DNA from: Holophagales bacterium
GTDB taxonomy: Bacteria; Acidobacteriota; Thermoanaerobaculia; Multivoradales; JAGPDF01
Reading direction: 5' to 3'
Assembly: GCA_016699405.1 (NCBI GenBank)
Contig: CP064972.1
Coordinates: 2,945,501 to 3,009,500, forward strand
Length of the DNA stretch: 64,000 bases
The position numbers and the translations under genes are program-made. The number at the start of each line of letters is the position of its first letter. Positions within the stretch are counted from its first letter, which is position 1. Below, one piece after another: positions 16,444 to 25,195 of this stretch. The notes below the pieces were generated by a model. That model ran no database searches and was not told where the DNA came from. It saw only the letters and a program-made list of their open reading frames with translations.

Positions 16444-17681
16444 GCGTCCACCCGCCGGAAGATCACCGTCGCGTTGTTGCCGCCGAAGGCGTAGGCGTTG
16501 TTCATCGCCGCCTCGACCGGGGCCTCGCGCATGCGGTTCGGCACCACGTCGAGGTCGCACGCCGGGTCGGGCTCCTCGTGATTGATCGTCGGCGGGATCC
16601 GCCCTTCGGCGACGGCGAGACAGCAGACCGCCGCCTCGATGGCGGACGCCGCGCCCATCGTGTGACCGATCATCGACTTGATCGACGAGACCGGGACGCG
16701 CCGGGCGCGCTCGCCGAAGACACGCTGGACGGCGAGCGTCTCGAGCTTGTCGTTGGTCGGCGTGCCGGTTCCGTGGGCGCTGACGTAGCCGATCCGTGCG
16801 GCGTCGAGCCCGCTCGCCGCAAGCGCCGCTTCCATCGCGCGCGCCGGCCCGTCCCCTTCGGGATGCGAGGCGGTCATGTGGTGGGCGTCGCAGGAGAGGC
16901 CGTAGCCGGCGACCTCGGCGAGGACGCGGGCGCCGCGTGCTTCGGCGTGGGCCAGGGTCTCGAGCACCAGGGCCGCGGCGCCCTCCCCCGGCACCATCCC
17001 CTTGCGGTTCTTGTCGAACGGCTGGCAACGCTCGGGGGCGATGGCGCCGAGGCGGGCGAAGCCGGTGTAGGTGATCCGCGAGAAGGCATCCGCTCCGCCG
17101 GCGACCATCAGCTCGGCGCGACCGCGACGCAGGGCGTCGAAGGCCCAGGCGATGGCGTAGTTGCCGGCGGCGCAGGCGGTCGGCAGGAGGACCACCGGCC
17201 CGCCGGCGCCGAGCTCGGCGGCGACCGCCGAGGCGATGGCGTGACAGGGATAGCGACGGAGGAAGCCCGGTCCGAGCTCCGCCAGCGCGCCGGCGAGCCA
17301 GAGGTCGTCGAGCTCCTCGACCTCGCGCGGCTCGCCCGAGGTGGTGCCCATGGCGACGCCGACGCGCTCGAACGGCAGGTCGGCGGCGGCGAGCCCGGCG
17401 TCGGCCACTGCCTCACGCGCCGCCGCGACCGCGAGCTGCGAGGCGCGACCGAGCTCGTCGGGCCTGTGGCGACGCAGGGAGAGCGCCGGCTCGAAGCCGT
17501 GGACCTCGGCGCCCAGCCGCGACGGGAAGCGGCTGGCGTCGAAGGAGCGCACCGGTCCGATCCCGGAGTCGCCGGCGAGCAGCCGGCGCCAGCTCTCCGC
17601 CATGCCGGCGGCGAGCGGTGTCACCGCCCCGAGGCCGGTGACGACGATCCGCGTCCCACGATCCTGCCGTCGTGCCGCCAT
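16440..17681 (-). CDS. Beta-ketoacyl-ACP synthase (FabF/type II PKS-like KS)
   Basis: A 413-residue condensing enzyme that extends an ACP-bound acyl chain with malonyl-ACP. The catalytic set is complete: Cys170 (LLPTACAAGNYA), His303 (AHGTGTPTND), Lys335 and His340 (SIKSMIGHTMGAA), plus the terminal NNAYAFGGNNAT. It starts 6 bases after the ACP gene and overlaps the CLF-like gene. The pairing with a dead partner and a private ACP sets it apart from housekeeping FabF and suggests a specialised polyketide, polyene or fatty-acid product. Confidence 0.88.
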   Translation of the reverse strand: MAARRQDRGTRIVVTGLGAVTPLAAGMAESWRRLLAGDSGIGPVRSFDASRFPSRLGAEVHGFEPALSLRRHRPDELGRASQLAVAAAREAVADAGLAAADLPFERVGVAMGTTSGEPREVEELDDLWLAGALAELGPGFLRRYPCHAIASAVAAELGAGGPVVLLPTACAAGNYAIAWAFDALRRGRAELMVAGGADAFSRITYTGFARLGAIAPERCQPFDKNRKGMVPGEGAAALVLETLAHAEARGARVLAEVAGYGLSCDAHHMTASHPEGDGPARAMEAALAASGLDAARIGYVSAHGTGTPTNDKLETLAVQRVFGERARRVPVSSIKSMIGHTMGAASAIEAAVCCLAVAEGRIPPTINHEEPDPACDLDVVPNRMREAPVEAAMNNAYAFGGNNATVIFRRVDA

Positions 17682-17687
17682 GCCGCC

Positions 17688-17948
17688 TCAGGCCGCCTTC
17701 TCGGCGAGCAGCTCCTGGACGAAGCGCACCGTGTCGTCGACGCAGTTGAGCGCCCCCATCCGCTCGTCGCCGTCGGGCAGGCCGAGCTGGAAGCGGTAGT
17801 CGACCTCGATGCGGATCTCGAGCAGCGAGAGCGAGTCGATCGCCAGGTCCTCGCGGAAGCGGGTCTGGTCGCCGAGTTGCTCGGGCTTGATGTTGGTCAC
17901 CTTGGCGATGACGCGGCGCACCGCGTCGCGGATCTCTGGCTCGGTCAT
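17688..17948 (-). CDS. Acyl carrier protein
   Basis: An 86-residue acidic helical protein with the phosphopantetheine attachment motif DSLSLLE; Ser39 is the modified residue. ATG at 17948 was chosen because AGGAGG lies 7 bases upstream; the frame extends to 17972 without a ribosome site. It is the first gene of the operon ACP-KS-CLF-HMGR-CrtI-like, and it is presumably the dedicated carrier for the chain built by the two following proteins. Confidence 0.88.
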   Translation of the reverse strand: MTEPEIRDAVRRVIAKVTNIKPEQLGDQTRFREDLAIDSLSLLEIRIEVDYRFQLGLPDGDERMGALNCVDDTVRFVQELLAEKAA

Positions 17949-18014
17949 GGTCGGCCTCCTCGCCTCATTCACGACGTCGCCGCGCCGGAGAGGCCAAGCC
18001 GGAGGAATCCGGTG

Positions 18015-18767
18015 TCAGATCTGCCCGACCGAGACGCTGTCGCCGCTGCGGATCTGCAGCCAGTAGAGGAGGATCCAGAGGAGCGGCAGGGCCACGAGGA
18101 GCAGCCGGGCAAGCCGGCCGGCGGCGTACCAACCGGGAGTCGCCCGGTGCAGCACGTCGATCCGCTCGACGAACAGCACTTCGCAGTCGAAGTCGTCGCG
18201 ACGGGTGCTGGTGCGCCGCCAGAACCCCTCCCAGTCTTCCATCTGGTAGTCGACGAGCAGTCCGCGCAGGCGCACCTGGTCGCCGATCTGCACGCCGGCG
18301 ATCTGCCGGCGGATCGCCGGCGAGTCGGTGATCAGGTGGTTGTTGCCGAGACCGGTGAGGTCGAAGGGGACCCCCTCGCGGAATTGCACGTAGCAGGTGA
18401 ACGGGCCGCTCTTGTAGCGCGACTCGAGGTACTGGCCGGTTGCGAGGTTCGGTCCCCAGACGACGCATAGGTCCTTGGTGTCGACCGAGGTGCGGTCATG
18501 GTAGATGTCGGCGACGCTCGAGATGTCGTTGTGGCTCACCACCACGCCGGTGAGCTCGTAGGTCGCCACCGGCCGGACTCGGCAGGAACGTCCCTTGTAG
18601 GGGAAGGTGAACGGCCGCCGGTCGGTCGCTTCCTGGCGCGGTGGCGGCGTCAGCGCGGGGTCGATCGCGTCGGGTCCCGGAAGCCGGCCGGCCATCAGCC
18701 AGGAGAGGGCGAGCAGCGCGAGCGCCGCGACGAAACCGTAACCGACCGCTCGCCGCAAGCGGTTCAC
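18015..18767 (-). CDS. Membrane-anchored protein with periplasmic domain, unknown function
   Basis: About 250 residues: an amino-terminal membrane span (YGFVAALALLALSWLMAG), a polar domain of some 170 residues, and a carboxy-terminal span (LLLVALPLLWILLYWL). The middle contains GVQIGDQVRLRGLLVDY, which reads like a strand pair of an OB-type barrel. I do not recognise the family. The GTG at 18767 is preferred because it immediately precedes the first span; a GTG at 18815 in the same frame would overlap the formiminotransferase gene by 17 bases. It lies between that gene and the ACP operon and may be co-transcribed with either. Confidence 0.6.
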   Translation of the reverse strand: MNRLRRAVGYGFVAALALLALSWLMAGRLPGPDAIDPALTPPPRQEATDRRPFTFPYKGRSCRVRPVATYELTGVVVSHNDISSVADIYHDRTSVDTKDLCVVWGPNLATGQYLESRYKSGPFTCYVQFREGVPFDLTGLGNNHLITDSPAIRRQIAGVQIGDQVRLRGLLVDYQMEDWEGFWRRTSTRRDDFDCEVLFVERIDVLHRATPGWYAAGRLARLLLVALPLLWILLYWLQIRSGDSVSVGQI

Positions 18768-18798
18768 GGCTGCGACGCCGGGCTCGTGGCCGCTGCGC

Positions 18799-20478
18799 TC
18801 ATCCCGCCGCCCCACGCAGCTTGCCGAGTGTGGCCTGCTCGGCCTGCGCGTGGAGCTCGCGGACCTTCTCCCAGGCGGCGTCGGCGCGCGCGAGGAGCGC
18901 GGCGGCGATCGCCCGGTCGGTCAGGCCGGGGAGGTTGATGCAGACGTTCTGGTAGGCGCCGGCGGCGGCAGCGCGTGCCATCTGCGCCCCGGTGCCGGCG
19001 TCCGAAAGCGACGCCTGCAGGCCGATCGCGCCGATCTCGCGGCAGAGCGCGAGCACCTCCGGGCAGCCTTCGAGGACGCCGAGCGGCACCTCGATCGCGG
19101 TCACCGTGGCTTGCACCATCGCCGCTTCGCGGCGGGTGCGCTCGTCCTCGGTGCCCTTGGGCAGGCGCATCGCGGCGAGCAGGCCGTCGAAAGCGTCGGT
19201 GTCGGCGTCGACCGCCGCGAGCATTGCGTCCTTCAGCTGCTGGCCGCGCACCGCGATCCGTTCGAGCGCGGCGAGGCGGTCTTCGAACCCCTTCTTGGGG
19301 TGCGAGAGGTTGGCCACCATCGCCGCGAGCCCGGCGCCGAGCGCCCCGGCGAGGGCGGAGACCGAGCCGCCGCCGGGTGCCGGCGACTCGCTCGACAGCT
19401 CGTCGGCGAAGGCGCGGAGCGTCATCCCGACGAGCCGCTCGGGGCCGGCGAGACGGTACTCGATGACGCGTTCGCGCGCCTCGAAGGTCTTGACCTCGGA
19501 GAGGCCGAGGGTGCGCATGGCGACATGGACCAGCGTGCTCTCGGGCACGCCGGTCGAGCGGCCCATCCGGGCGAGGTAGTGGCGGCCGGCGTCGAGCAGC
19601 ACCGAGCGCGGCACCAGGCCGACGAGCTCGGAGCCGGTCACGCGCAGGCCGCGCGCCTCGGCCCGTTCGACGCACTTGTCGAACACGTGGTGGACCGGCG
19701 TGGCGTCGAGGTCGGTGACGTTGATCGAGATCTGGGCGCAGCCGAACTCGGGGATCGTCCAGCCGACGGCCTTGATCCCCTTGAGCAGCCCAGGCTCCCA
19801 GATCTCCTCGCCCTGGGCGTCGAGCAGCGGGTTGCCCGCCTCGTCGAGCTTGCGGCGGCCCTTCTCGCGGATGTCGAAGGCGACGCGGTTGGCGAGGCGC
19901 TTGTCGAGCGTGTTGAGGTTGACGTTGTAGGCGACGAGGAACTTGCGGGCGCCGATGACCGTCGCGCCCCAGGCCGGCAGGAAGGTCGCCGGGCCGAAGT
20001 CGGGAGCCCATTGCGGGTCGTCGAGCTTGCGGGCCAGCCCTTCGTATTCGCCGGCGCGGATGTCGGCAAGGTTGCGGCGCTGTTCGCTGCGCGCCGCGTG
20101 CTCGTAGAGATAGACCGGCAGGCCGAGCTCGCGGCCGGCGCGCTCGCCGAGGCGGCGGGCGAGCTCGGCGCACTCCTCCATGGTGACGCCGGCCACCGGC
20201 ACGAACGGCACCACGTCGACCGCGCCCAGACGCGGGTGGGCGCCGCGGTGACCGCTCATGTCGATGCGCTCGAGCGCGGCGACGAGCAGGCGCCAGGCCC
20301 CCTCGAGAACCGCCTCCGGCTCGCCGACGAAGGTGACGACGGTGCGGTGGGTCTCGACCCCCGGATCGACGTTGAGCAGCGTCACCCCGGGTGCGCTCGC
20401 GGCGGCGCGAGCGACGGCTTCGTAAACCTCGGGGCGGCGCCCCTCGGAGATGTTCGGCACACATTCGACGACGCGCAT
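18799..20478 (-). CDS. Glutamate formiminotransferase-cyclodeaminase (fused)
   Basis: A 559-residue bifunctional enzyme of histidine breakdown and one-carbon metabolism. Residues about 1-300 are the formiminotransferase half (RVVECVPNISEGRRPEV, SGHRGAHPRLGAVDVVPF), which moves the formimino group from formiminoglutamate to tetrahydrofolate. Residues about 345-559 are the cyclodeaminase half (SPAPGGGSVSALAGALGAGL), which releases ammonia to give methenyl-THF. Many bacteria encode only one half or separate genes; this is the fused architecture known from animals and some bacteria. GGAGGAAAC precedes the ATG. No hut genes are adjacent. Confidence 0.92.
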   Translation of the reverse strand: MRVVECVPNISEGRRPEVYEAVARAAASAPGVTLLNVDPGVETHRTVVTFVGEPEAVLEGAWRLLVAALERIDMSGHRGAHPRLGAVDVVPFVPVAGVTMEECAELARRLGERAGRELGLPVYLYEHAARSEQRRNLADIRAGEYEGLARKLDDPQWAPDFGPATFLPAWGATVIGARKFLVAYNVNLNTLDKRLANRVAFDIREKGRRKLDEAGNPLLDAQGEEIWEPGLLKGIKAVGWTIPEFGCAQISINVTDLDATPVHHVFDKCVERAEARGLRVTGSELVGLVPRSVLLDAGRHYLARMGRSTGVPESTLVHVAMRTLGLSEVKTFEARERVIEYRLAGPERLVGMTLRAFADELSSESPAPGGGSVSALAGALGAGLAAMVANLSHPKKGFEDRLAALERIAVRGQQLKDAMLAAVDADTDAFDGLLAAMRLPKGTEDERTRREAAMVQATVTAIEVPLGVLEGCPEVLALCREIGAIGLQASLSDAGTGAQMARAAAAGAYQNVCINLPGLTDRAIAAALLARADAAWEKVRELHAQAEQATLGKLRGAAG

Positions 20479-20540
20479 GTTTCCTCCGCCAGTTCGCAGG
20501 CTGGCACTCCGCCGTCGCGTCGTGGCGAGGCGGCTCGGGC

Positions 20541-20569
20541 ATGGTAGCCGGGCGGCGCGGCGCTGACAA
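20541..20569 (-). promoter_or_regulatory. Sigma70-type promoter for the formiminotransferase-cyclodeaminase gene
   Basis: Read on the minus strand: TTGTCA at 20569-20564, 17-base spacer, TACCAT at 20546-20541. Transcription would start near 20534, giving a leader of about 55 bases to the ATG at 20478. Confidence 0.45.
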
Positions 20570-20631
20570 CCGGCGGCGCGGGAGGCGCACCGTGGCGAAG
20601 GGTATGCTCTCGCCCGAACGGAGGCTCGACC

Positions 20632-21624
20632 ATGGACTACCGCAACCTCGGCGGCACCGGCGTGAAAGTCTCGCCGCTCTGCCTCGGCACGATGATGTTC
20701 GGCAAGTGGGGCAACCCGGACCACGCCGAGTCGATCCGCATCATCCACCGGGCGCTCGACGCGGGGATCAACTTCGTCGACACCGCCAACATCTACTCGC
20801 AGGGCGAGTCGGAGGAGATCGTCGGCAAGGCGCTCGCCGGCCGGCGCGACGACGTGGTGCTGGCCACCAAGGTCTGGGGACCGATGGGCTCCGGCCCGAA
20901 CCAGCGCGGGCTGTCGCGCAAGGCGATCCAGGAGCAGTGCGAGGCGAGCCTGCGGCGTCTCGGCACCGAGGTCATCGACCTCTATCAGATCCACCGGCCG
21001 GACCCCGAAACCCCTTGGGAGGAGACGCTTTCGGCGCTCACCGACCTGGTGCGGCAGGGCAAGGTGCGCTACCTCGGTTGCTCGACCAACCACCAGGAGA
21101 TCCCGGGCCAGCGGCGCCTCGCGGCGTGGGAGCTCGTCGAGTCGCTGTGGATCGCCGACCGCCGTGGCTACGAGCGCTTCGTCGCGCTGCAGCCGCCGTA
21201 CAGCATGTTGCGGCGGACGATGGAGGCGGAGCTCTTCCCGGCCTGCCTCCGCTTCGGGATCGGCAACCTGGTGTGGAGCCCGCTCGAGGGCGGCTTCCTC
21301 ACCGGCAAGTACCGGCTCGGTGCCGAGCGACCGCAGGACAGCCCGCGTGCCGTCAACTGGGTGGGTGACACGCGCGAGCCGCGCTTCGCGCCGCGCCTGA
21401 CGGCGGTCGAGGGGTTCCTGGCCCTGGCGGTGGAGAAGGGGGTGGCGCTGGCCGAGCTCGCGCTCGCCTGGACGCTGCAGCATCGGGCGGTGACCTCGAC
21501 GATCATCGGCCCGCGCACGCTCGAGCAGCTCGAAGGGAATCTGCGCTCGCTCGACGTCCAGCTCACCGCCGACGACCTCGCCCGCGTCGACGCGATCGTC
21601 GCTCCCGGCACCTCGGTGCTCTGA
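20632..21624 (+). CDS. Aldo/keto reductase
   Basis: A 330-residue NADPH-dependent carbonyl reductase of the YghZ/YajO-like branch. The catalytic tetrad is visible as Asp50 and Tyr55 (DTANIYS), Lys80 (ATKVWG) and His121 (YQIHRPD). The cofactor segment SWTLQHRAV-like (ALAWTLQHRAVTSTIIGPRT) is near the carboxy terminus. An AACGGAGG-type ribosome site precedes the ATG. One base separates its stop from the GTG of the YhiN-like gene, so the two are probably one transcript. Substrate unknown. Confidence 0.85.
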   Translation: MDYRNLGGTGVKVSPLCLGTMMFGKWGNPDHAESIRIIHRALDAGINFVDTANIYSQGESEEIVGKALAGRRDDVVLATKVWGPMGSGPNQRGLSRKAIQEQCEASLRRLGTEVIDLYQIHRPDPETPWEETLSALTDLVRQGKVRYLGCSTNHQEIPGQRRLAAWELVESLWIADRRGYERFVALQPPYSMLRRTMEAELFPACLRFGIGNLVWSPLEGGFLTGKYRLGAERPQDSPRAVNWVGDTREPRFAPRLTAVEGFLALAVEKGVALAELALAWTLQHRAVTSTIIGPRTLEQLEGNLRSLDVQLTADDLARVDAIVAPGTSVL

Positions 21625-21625
21625 G

Positions 21626-22927
21626 GTGGCGGCCGACGGGGCGGGGCGCGTCGATCTGCTGGTGATCGGCGCCGGAGCCGCGGGTCTGACCGCGGCGATC
21701 TGGGCGAAGCGATCGGTGCCGGAGCTCGCCGTGACGGCGGTCGACGGCGCTCGGACGCTCGGGGCGAAGATCCTCGTCTCGGGCGGCGGACGCTGCAACG
21801 TCACCAACGAAGTGGTGCGCGGCGACGACTTCGCCGGCTCCTCGCCGCGTGCCGTCGACAAGGTGCTCCGGCAGTTCGACGCCGTGCGGACGCGCGAGTG
21901 GTTCGCCAGCCTGGGCGTCGTCCTGAAGGGCGAGGAGGACGGCAAGCTCTTCCCGGTCACCGACCGGGCGCAGACCGTGCTGGAGGCGCTGCTCGGCGAG
22001 TGCCACCGCGCCGGCGTCGAGCTGCGCCATCCGTTCCGCGTCGATGCGCTCGGCGCGGGCGAGGCCGGCCTCGTCGCCGCCGGGCCCCAGGGCACGATCG
22101 GCGCGCGACGGGTGGTCCTTGCCACCGGCGGCTGCAGCCTGCCGAAGACCGGGTCGGACGGGGCCGGGTTCGGGCTCGCGCGCGAGCTCGGGCACCGGCC
22201 GACCGAGGCGGCCCCGGCGCTGGTGCCGCTGGTGCTCACCGAGGGACATCCGTTTCGCGCCCTCTCGGGGGTCGCCACGTTCGCCCGGTTGGAGGTGCGT
22301 GCGCCGAATGGACGACGGCTCGCGGTGGCGGAAGGGTCGCTGCTGTTCACCCACGTCGGTCTGTCCGGTCCGGCGGCGCTCGATATCTCGCGTCACTGGA
22401 TCCTCGCGGCGCGCCACGACCCGCAAGTGCGGCTGGTCGCCGTTCTGGCCCCGCGCGCCGAACCCGAGCGGCTCGAGGTCGAGTTGCGCGACCTCGGCGG
22501 ACGCACGGTGCGGACCGTGCTCGGTCAGCGCTTCGTCGGGGCCGGCACGCCGAGCGCGCCCGATCGACTGCCGGAACGGCTGATCGAAGCGCTCGCCGTG
22601 CTCGCTGGCGTCGAGGCGGCGACACCCGGCTATCGGTTGCCGCGCGAGGCGCGTCGCCGACTGGTCAAGGGGCTCACCGAGCTCGAGCTGCCGGTGGTCG
22701 GCGACCGCGGCTACGCCCACGCCGAGGCGACGGCCGGCGGCGTGCCGCTCGCCGAGCTCGAGCTGCGCAGCCTCGAATCGCGCCGCTGCCCGGGTCTGCA
22801 CCTGGCCGGCGAAGTCTGCGACGTCGACGGCCGCCTCGGCGGCTTCAACTTCCAGTGGGCCTGGTCGAGCGGGCAGGTCGCCGGGGTCGGCGCGGCGCGA
22901 GCGCTGCTGGCGAGCGAATCGCGCTAG
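21626..22927 (+). CDS. NAD(P)/FAD-dependent oxidoreductase, HI0933/YhiN family
   Basis: A 433-residue flavoprotein beginning with GTG. FAD-binding GAGAAGLTAAIWA is at the start, followed by the family-specific GAKILVSGGGRCNVTN and a carboxy-terminal GEVCDVDGRLGGFNFQWAWSSG that closes the FAD pocket. The family (TIGR00275) is widespread with uncertain biochemical function. Downstream, its stop overlaps by 4 bases the stop of the converging membrane-protein gene. Confidence 0.85.
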   Translation: MAADGAGRVDLLVIGAGAAGLTAAIWAKRSVPELAVTAVDGARTLGAKILVSGGGRCNVTNEVVRGDDFAGSSPRAVDKVLRQFDAVRTREWFASLGVVLKGEEDGKLFPVTDRAQTVLEALLGECHRAGVELRHPFRVDALGAGEAGLVAAGPQGTIGARRVVLATGGCSLPKTGSDGAGFGLARELGHRPTEAAPALVPLVLTEGHPFRALSGVATFARLEVRAPNGRRLAVAEGSLLFTHVGLSGPAALDISRHWILAARHDPQVRLVAVLAPRAEPERLEVELRDLGGRTVRTVLGQRFVGAGTPSAPDRLPERLIEALAVLAGVEAATPGYRLPREARRRLVKGLTELELPVVGDRGYAHAEATAGGVPLAELELRSLESRRCPGLHLAGEVCDVDGRLGGFNFQWAWSSGQVAGVGAARALLASESR

Positions 22928-23520
22928 GTGCGCGTGAGCCGCAAGAGCAGGCGGTGCGTCGCGAGGTAGACGCCCGCCAGGGTCGCCGTGAGCACGGTCG
23001 CGAGATGGACGAGCGGGGGCCCGAAGCTGCGTCGAAAGACCGGGTCGGCGAAGGCCCAGTTGCAGTTGAGCGCCGGGTCGACGAATCGGCCGCCGACGAC
23101 GAGCAGCGCGGCGATGGCGCACTGCAGGCCGTAGCCGCGGCGGTCGTAGCCGAGACGCCGCAGCGCGTGGAGCAGCACCAGCGGCCAGACCAGGTGGTAG
23201 AGCGAGAGCAGCCGCGCGAAGAGCGGGTACTGCGGGTCCCACATGTAGGCCGCTCCGCCGAAGAGGAAGTCGCCGGTGGCGACCTTCCACCCGACGTCGA
23301 GGCCCCAGGCGGTGCAGGGCAGGAGCGCCGCGACGGCCTGGCTCGACAGCAGGAGACCGTTGCCGGTCACCAGGCCGAGGGCGGTGAGCAGGATGCCGAT
23401 GTTGCAGAGCACCAGGAAGTTGAGCCAACCGTAGGCCGCCGCGTAGACCGGCAAGTAGACCGCGAGCCACCCGAGGGCGGCCCAGCGCAGGACGGGGAAC
23501 GGGTGGGCGCTGCCGGTCAC
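22924..23520 (-). CDS. Multi-span membrane protein, unknown function
   Basis: A 198-residue protein, nearly all hydrophobic, with about five to six membrane spans (for example LGWLAVYLPVYAAAYGWL and YHLVWPLVLLHALRRLGY) and short loops. It starts at a GTG overlapping the argH stop as GTGA, so it is translated with argH. The Trp/Tyr-rich spans and a WDPQYPLFARLLSLYHLVWP segment are distinctive, but I cannot name the family. No link to arginine metabolism is evident. Confidence 0.65.
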   Translation of the reverse strand: MTGSAHPFPVLRWAALGWLAVYLPVYAAAYGWLNFLVLCNIGILLTALGLVTGNGLLLSSQAVAALLPCTAWGLDVGWKVATGDFLFGGAAYMWDPQYPLFARLLSLYHLVWPLVLLHALRRLGYDRRGYGLQCAIAALLVVGGRFVDPALNCNWAFADPVFRRSFGPPLVHLATVLTATLAGVYLATHRLLLRLTRT

Positions 23521-25010
23521 GCGAGACGGTCGGCGGTGATCGTGCCGTCGCGCAGGGCGCGGCGCAGCGGCGGCTCGGGGAGTCCGTCGACCCAGGCGAG
23601 CTCGGCGGCGATCGCCTCCCGTGCGGCGGCGAGCTGCTCGACGACCCGCTCGGGGGCCGGACCGCCGGGGGAGCGGTGCGAGCGCGCCGCCGCTTCGGGG
23701 AGGAGGCGCTCCCGGGCGCCGGCGGGCAGCTCGGGACAGAGCTCGCCGAGCACCGATTCCGGCAGCTCCCAGAGCTCGCAGTTGCGCTCCTCGGCCGCCA
23801 GAACCACGCGACCGGCGCGGCCGTGGGCCTCGCGGAACGGCACTCCGGCCCCCACCAGAAGGTCGGCGAGCGCGGTGGCGGTGAGATAGCCGCCGGTCAG
23901 TGCCTGCCCCATCCGGGTGACGTCGAACGCCAGTCCCGCGAGGAGCGGTCGCGAGACCGTGAGGCAGCCCTCGGCGGTGTCGAGGGCGTCGAAGAGCGCT
24001 TCCTTGTCCTCCTGCAGATCGCTGTTGTAGGCGAGCGGCAACCCTTTGAGGACGACGAGCAGCGCCTGCAGATCGCCGAGCACGCGACCCGACTTGCCGC
24101 GCAGGATCTCGGCCGGCTCCGGGTTCTTCTTCTGCGGCATCAGGCTGCTGCCCTTGGCGACGCGATCGGAGAGCCGAGCGAACCCCACCTCGCTCGAAGT
24201 CCAGAGCACGACCTCGCTCGCCCAGCGCGACAGGTGGACGAGGCAGAGGGCGCAGGCGAAGGCCGCCTCGGCGGCGTAGTCGCGGTCGGCCACCGCGTGG
24301 AGACTGTTGGCAAAGACGCCGGGCAGGCCGAGCAACTCGGCCACGCGGGCGGGCGAGACGGGGTGCGGCGATCCGGCGAGCGCCCCGGCGCCGAGCGGCG
24401 AGACCCCCGCGGTTTCGTGGGCGGTGCGAAAGCGGCGGGCGTCGGCGAGCAGGCTCCAGGCGTGCGCGAGCAGGTGGTGGGAGAGCGAGACCGGTTGGCC
24501 GCGCTGCTGGTGCGTGTAGCCGGGAAGGAAGGTCTCGAGGTGGTCCCCGGCCCGGGCCGCGAGGTCCTCGGCCAGGGTCGCGGCGAGTCGCACGAGCCCG
24601 GCGAGCCGCTCGCGGGTGTAGAGGCGCAAGGCGAGGCCGGTCTGGTCGTTGCGGCTTCGTGCCGTGTGGAGGCGGCCGGCGGCCTCGCCGATCCGCTCGG
24701 CAAGCTGCCGCTCGATCCAGCTGTGAACGTCTTCGTCGGCCCCGTCGACGGCCAGCCGGCCGGATTCGAGCTCGGCGAGGATCCCGGCGAGGCCGTCGAG
24801 GATCGGACCGGCGGCCGGGGGATCGACGATCCCCTGCTCGAGCAACATGCGGGCGTGGGCCAGAGAGCCCAGGAGATCGGCCCTTGCCAGCCGCCGGTCG
24901 AAGGGCAGGGAAGCCGTGAACCGGTGGATCTCTGGGTCCACGCTGTCGCGAAACCGTCCGCCCCAGAGCTTCGTCTCGGGTGGGGTGGCGGAGGGGGGGC
25001 GGTCGTTCAA
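23517..25010 (-). CDS. argH: Argininosuccinate lyase
   Basis: A 497-residue enzyme splitting argininosuccinate into arginine and fumarate, the last step of arginine synthesis. The fumarase/aspartase-superfamily signature GSSLMPQKKNP is present near residue 290, and the amino-terminal KLWGGRF and HSWIE, TARSRNDQ segments are typical of ArgH. It is slightly longer than the usual 455-470 residues because of a carboxy-terminal extension. No other arg genes are nearby. The 185-base gap to the diverging gene at 25196 should hold both promoters; a TAGAAT at 25078-25083 is a weak -10 candidate on the plus strand. Confidence 0.93.
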   Translation of the reverse strand: MNDRPPSATPPETKLWGGRFRDSVDPEIHRFTASLPFDRRLARADLLGSLAHARMLLEQGIVDPPAAGPILDGLAGILAELESGRLAVDGADEDVHSWIERQLAERIGEAAGRLHTARSRNDQTGLALRLYTRERLAGLVRLAATLAEDLAARAGDHLETFLPGYTHQQRGQPVSLSHHLLAHAWSLLADARRFRTAHETAGVSPLGAGALAGSPHPVSPARVAELLGLPGVFANSLHAVADRDYAAEAAFACALCLVHLSRWASEVVLWTSSEVGFARLSDRVAKGSSLMPQKKNPEPAEILRGKSGRVLGDLQALLVVLKGLPLAYNSDLQEDKEALFDALDTAEGCLTVSRPLLAGLAFDVTRMGQALTGGYLTATALADLLVGAGVPFREAHGRAGRVVLAAEERNCELWELPESVLGELCPELPAGARERLLPEAAARSHRSPGGPAPERVVEQLAAAREAIAAELAWVDGLPEPPLRRALRDGTITADRLA

Positions 25011-25195
25011 GAGAGGGTCTCCCGGGCTTTTTCCGAACGGTCGTCCCGGAGGGGCGACTTTCGGGGTGGAACGGCCTTAGAATACCCGTGAATAGGCCGG
25101 ATCGTCCGTGTCCACGCGGTGCGCCTCGGGTGTATCGCCGCGGGCCCCCGGACGGCACGATCGAAGATCGACCCAAGAGAGGAGAGAGAGCTCAC

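Noticed and set aside
18850..20547. A 565-codon plus-strand frame opposite the formiminotransferase-cyclodeaminase gene
   Set aside because: Codon-bias shadow; the minus-strand gene has complete family motifs and a ribosome site.
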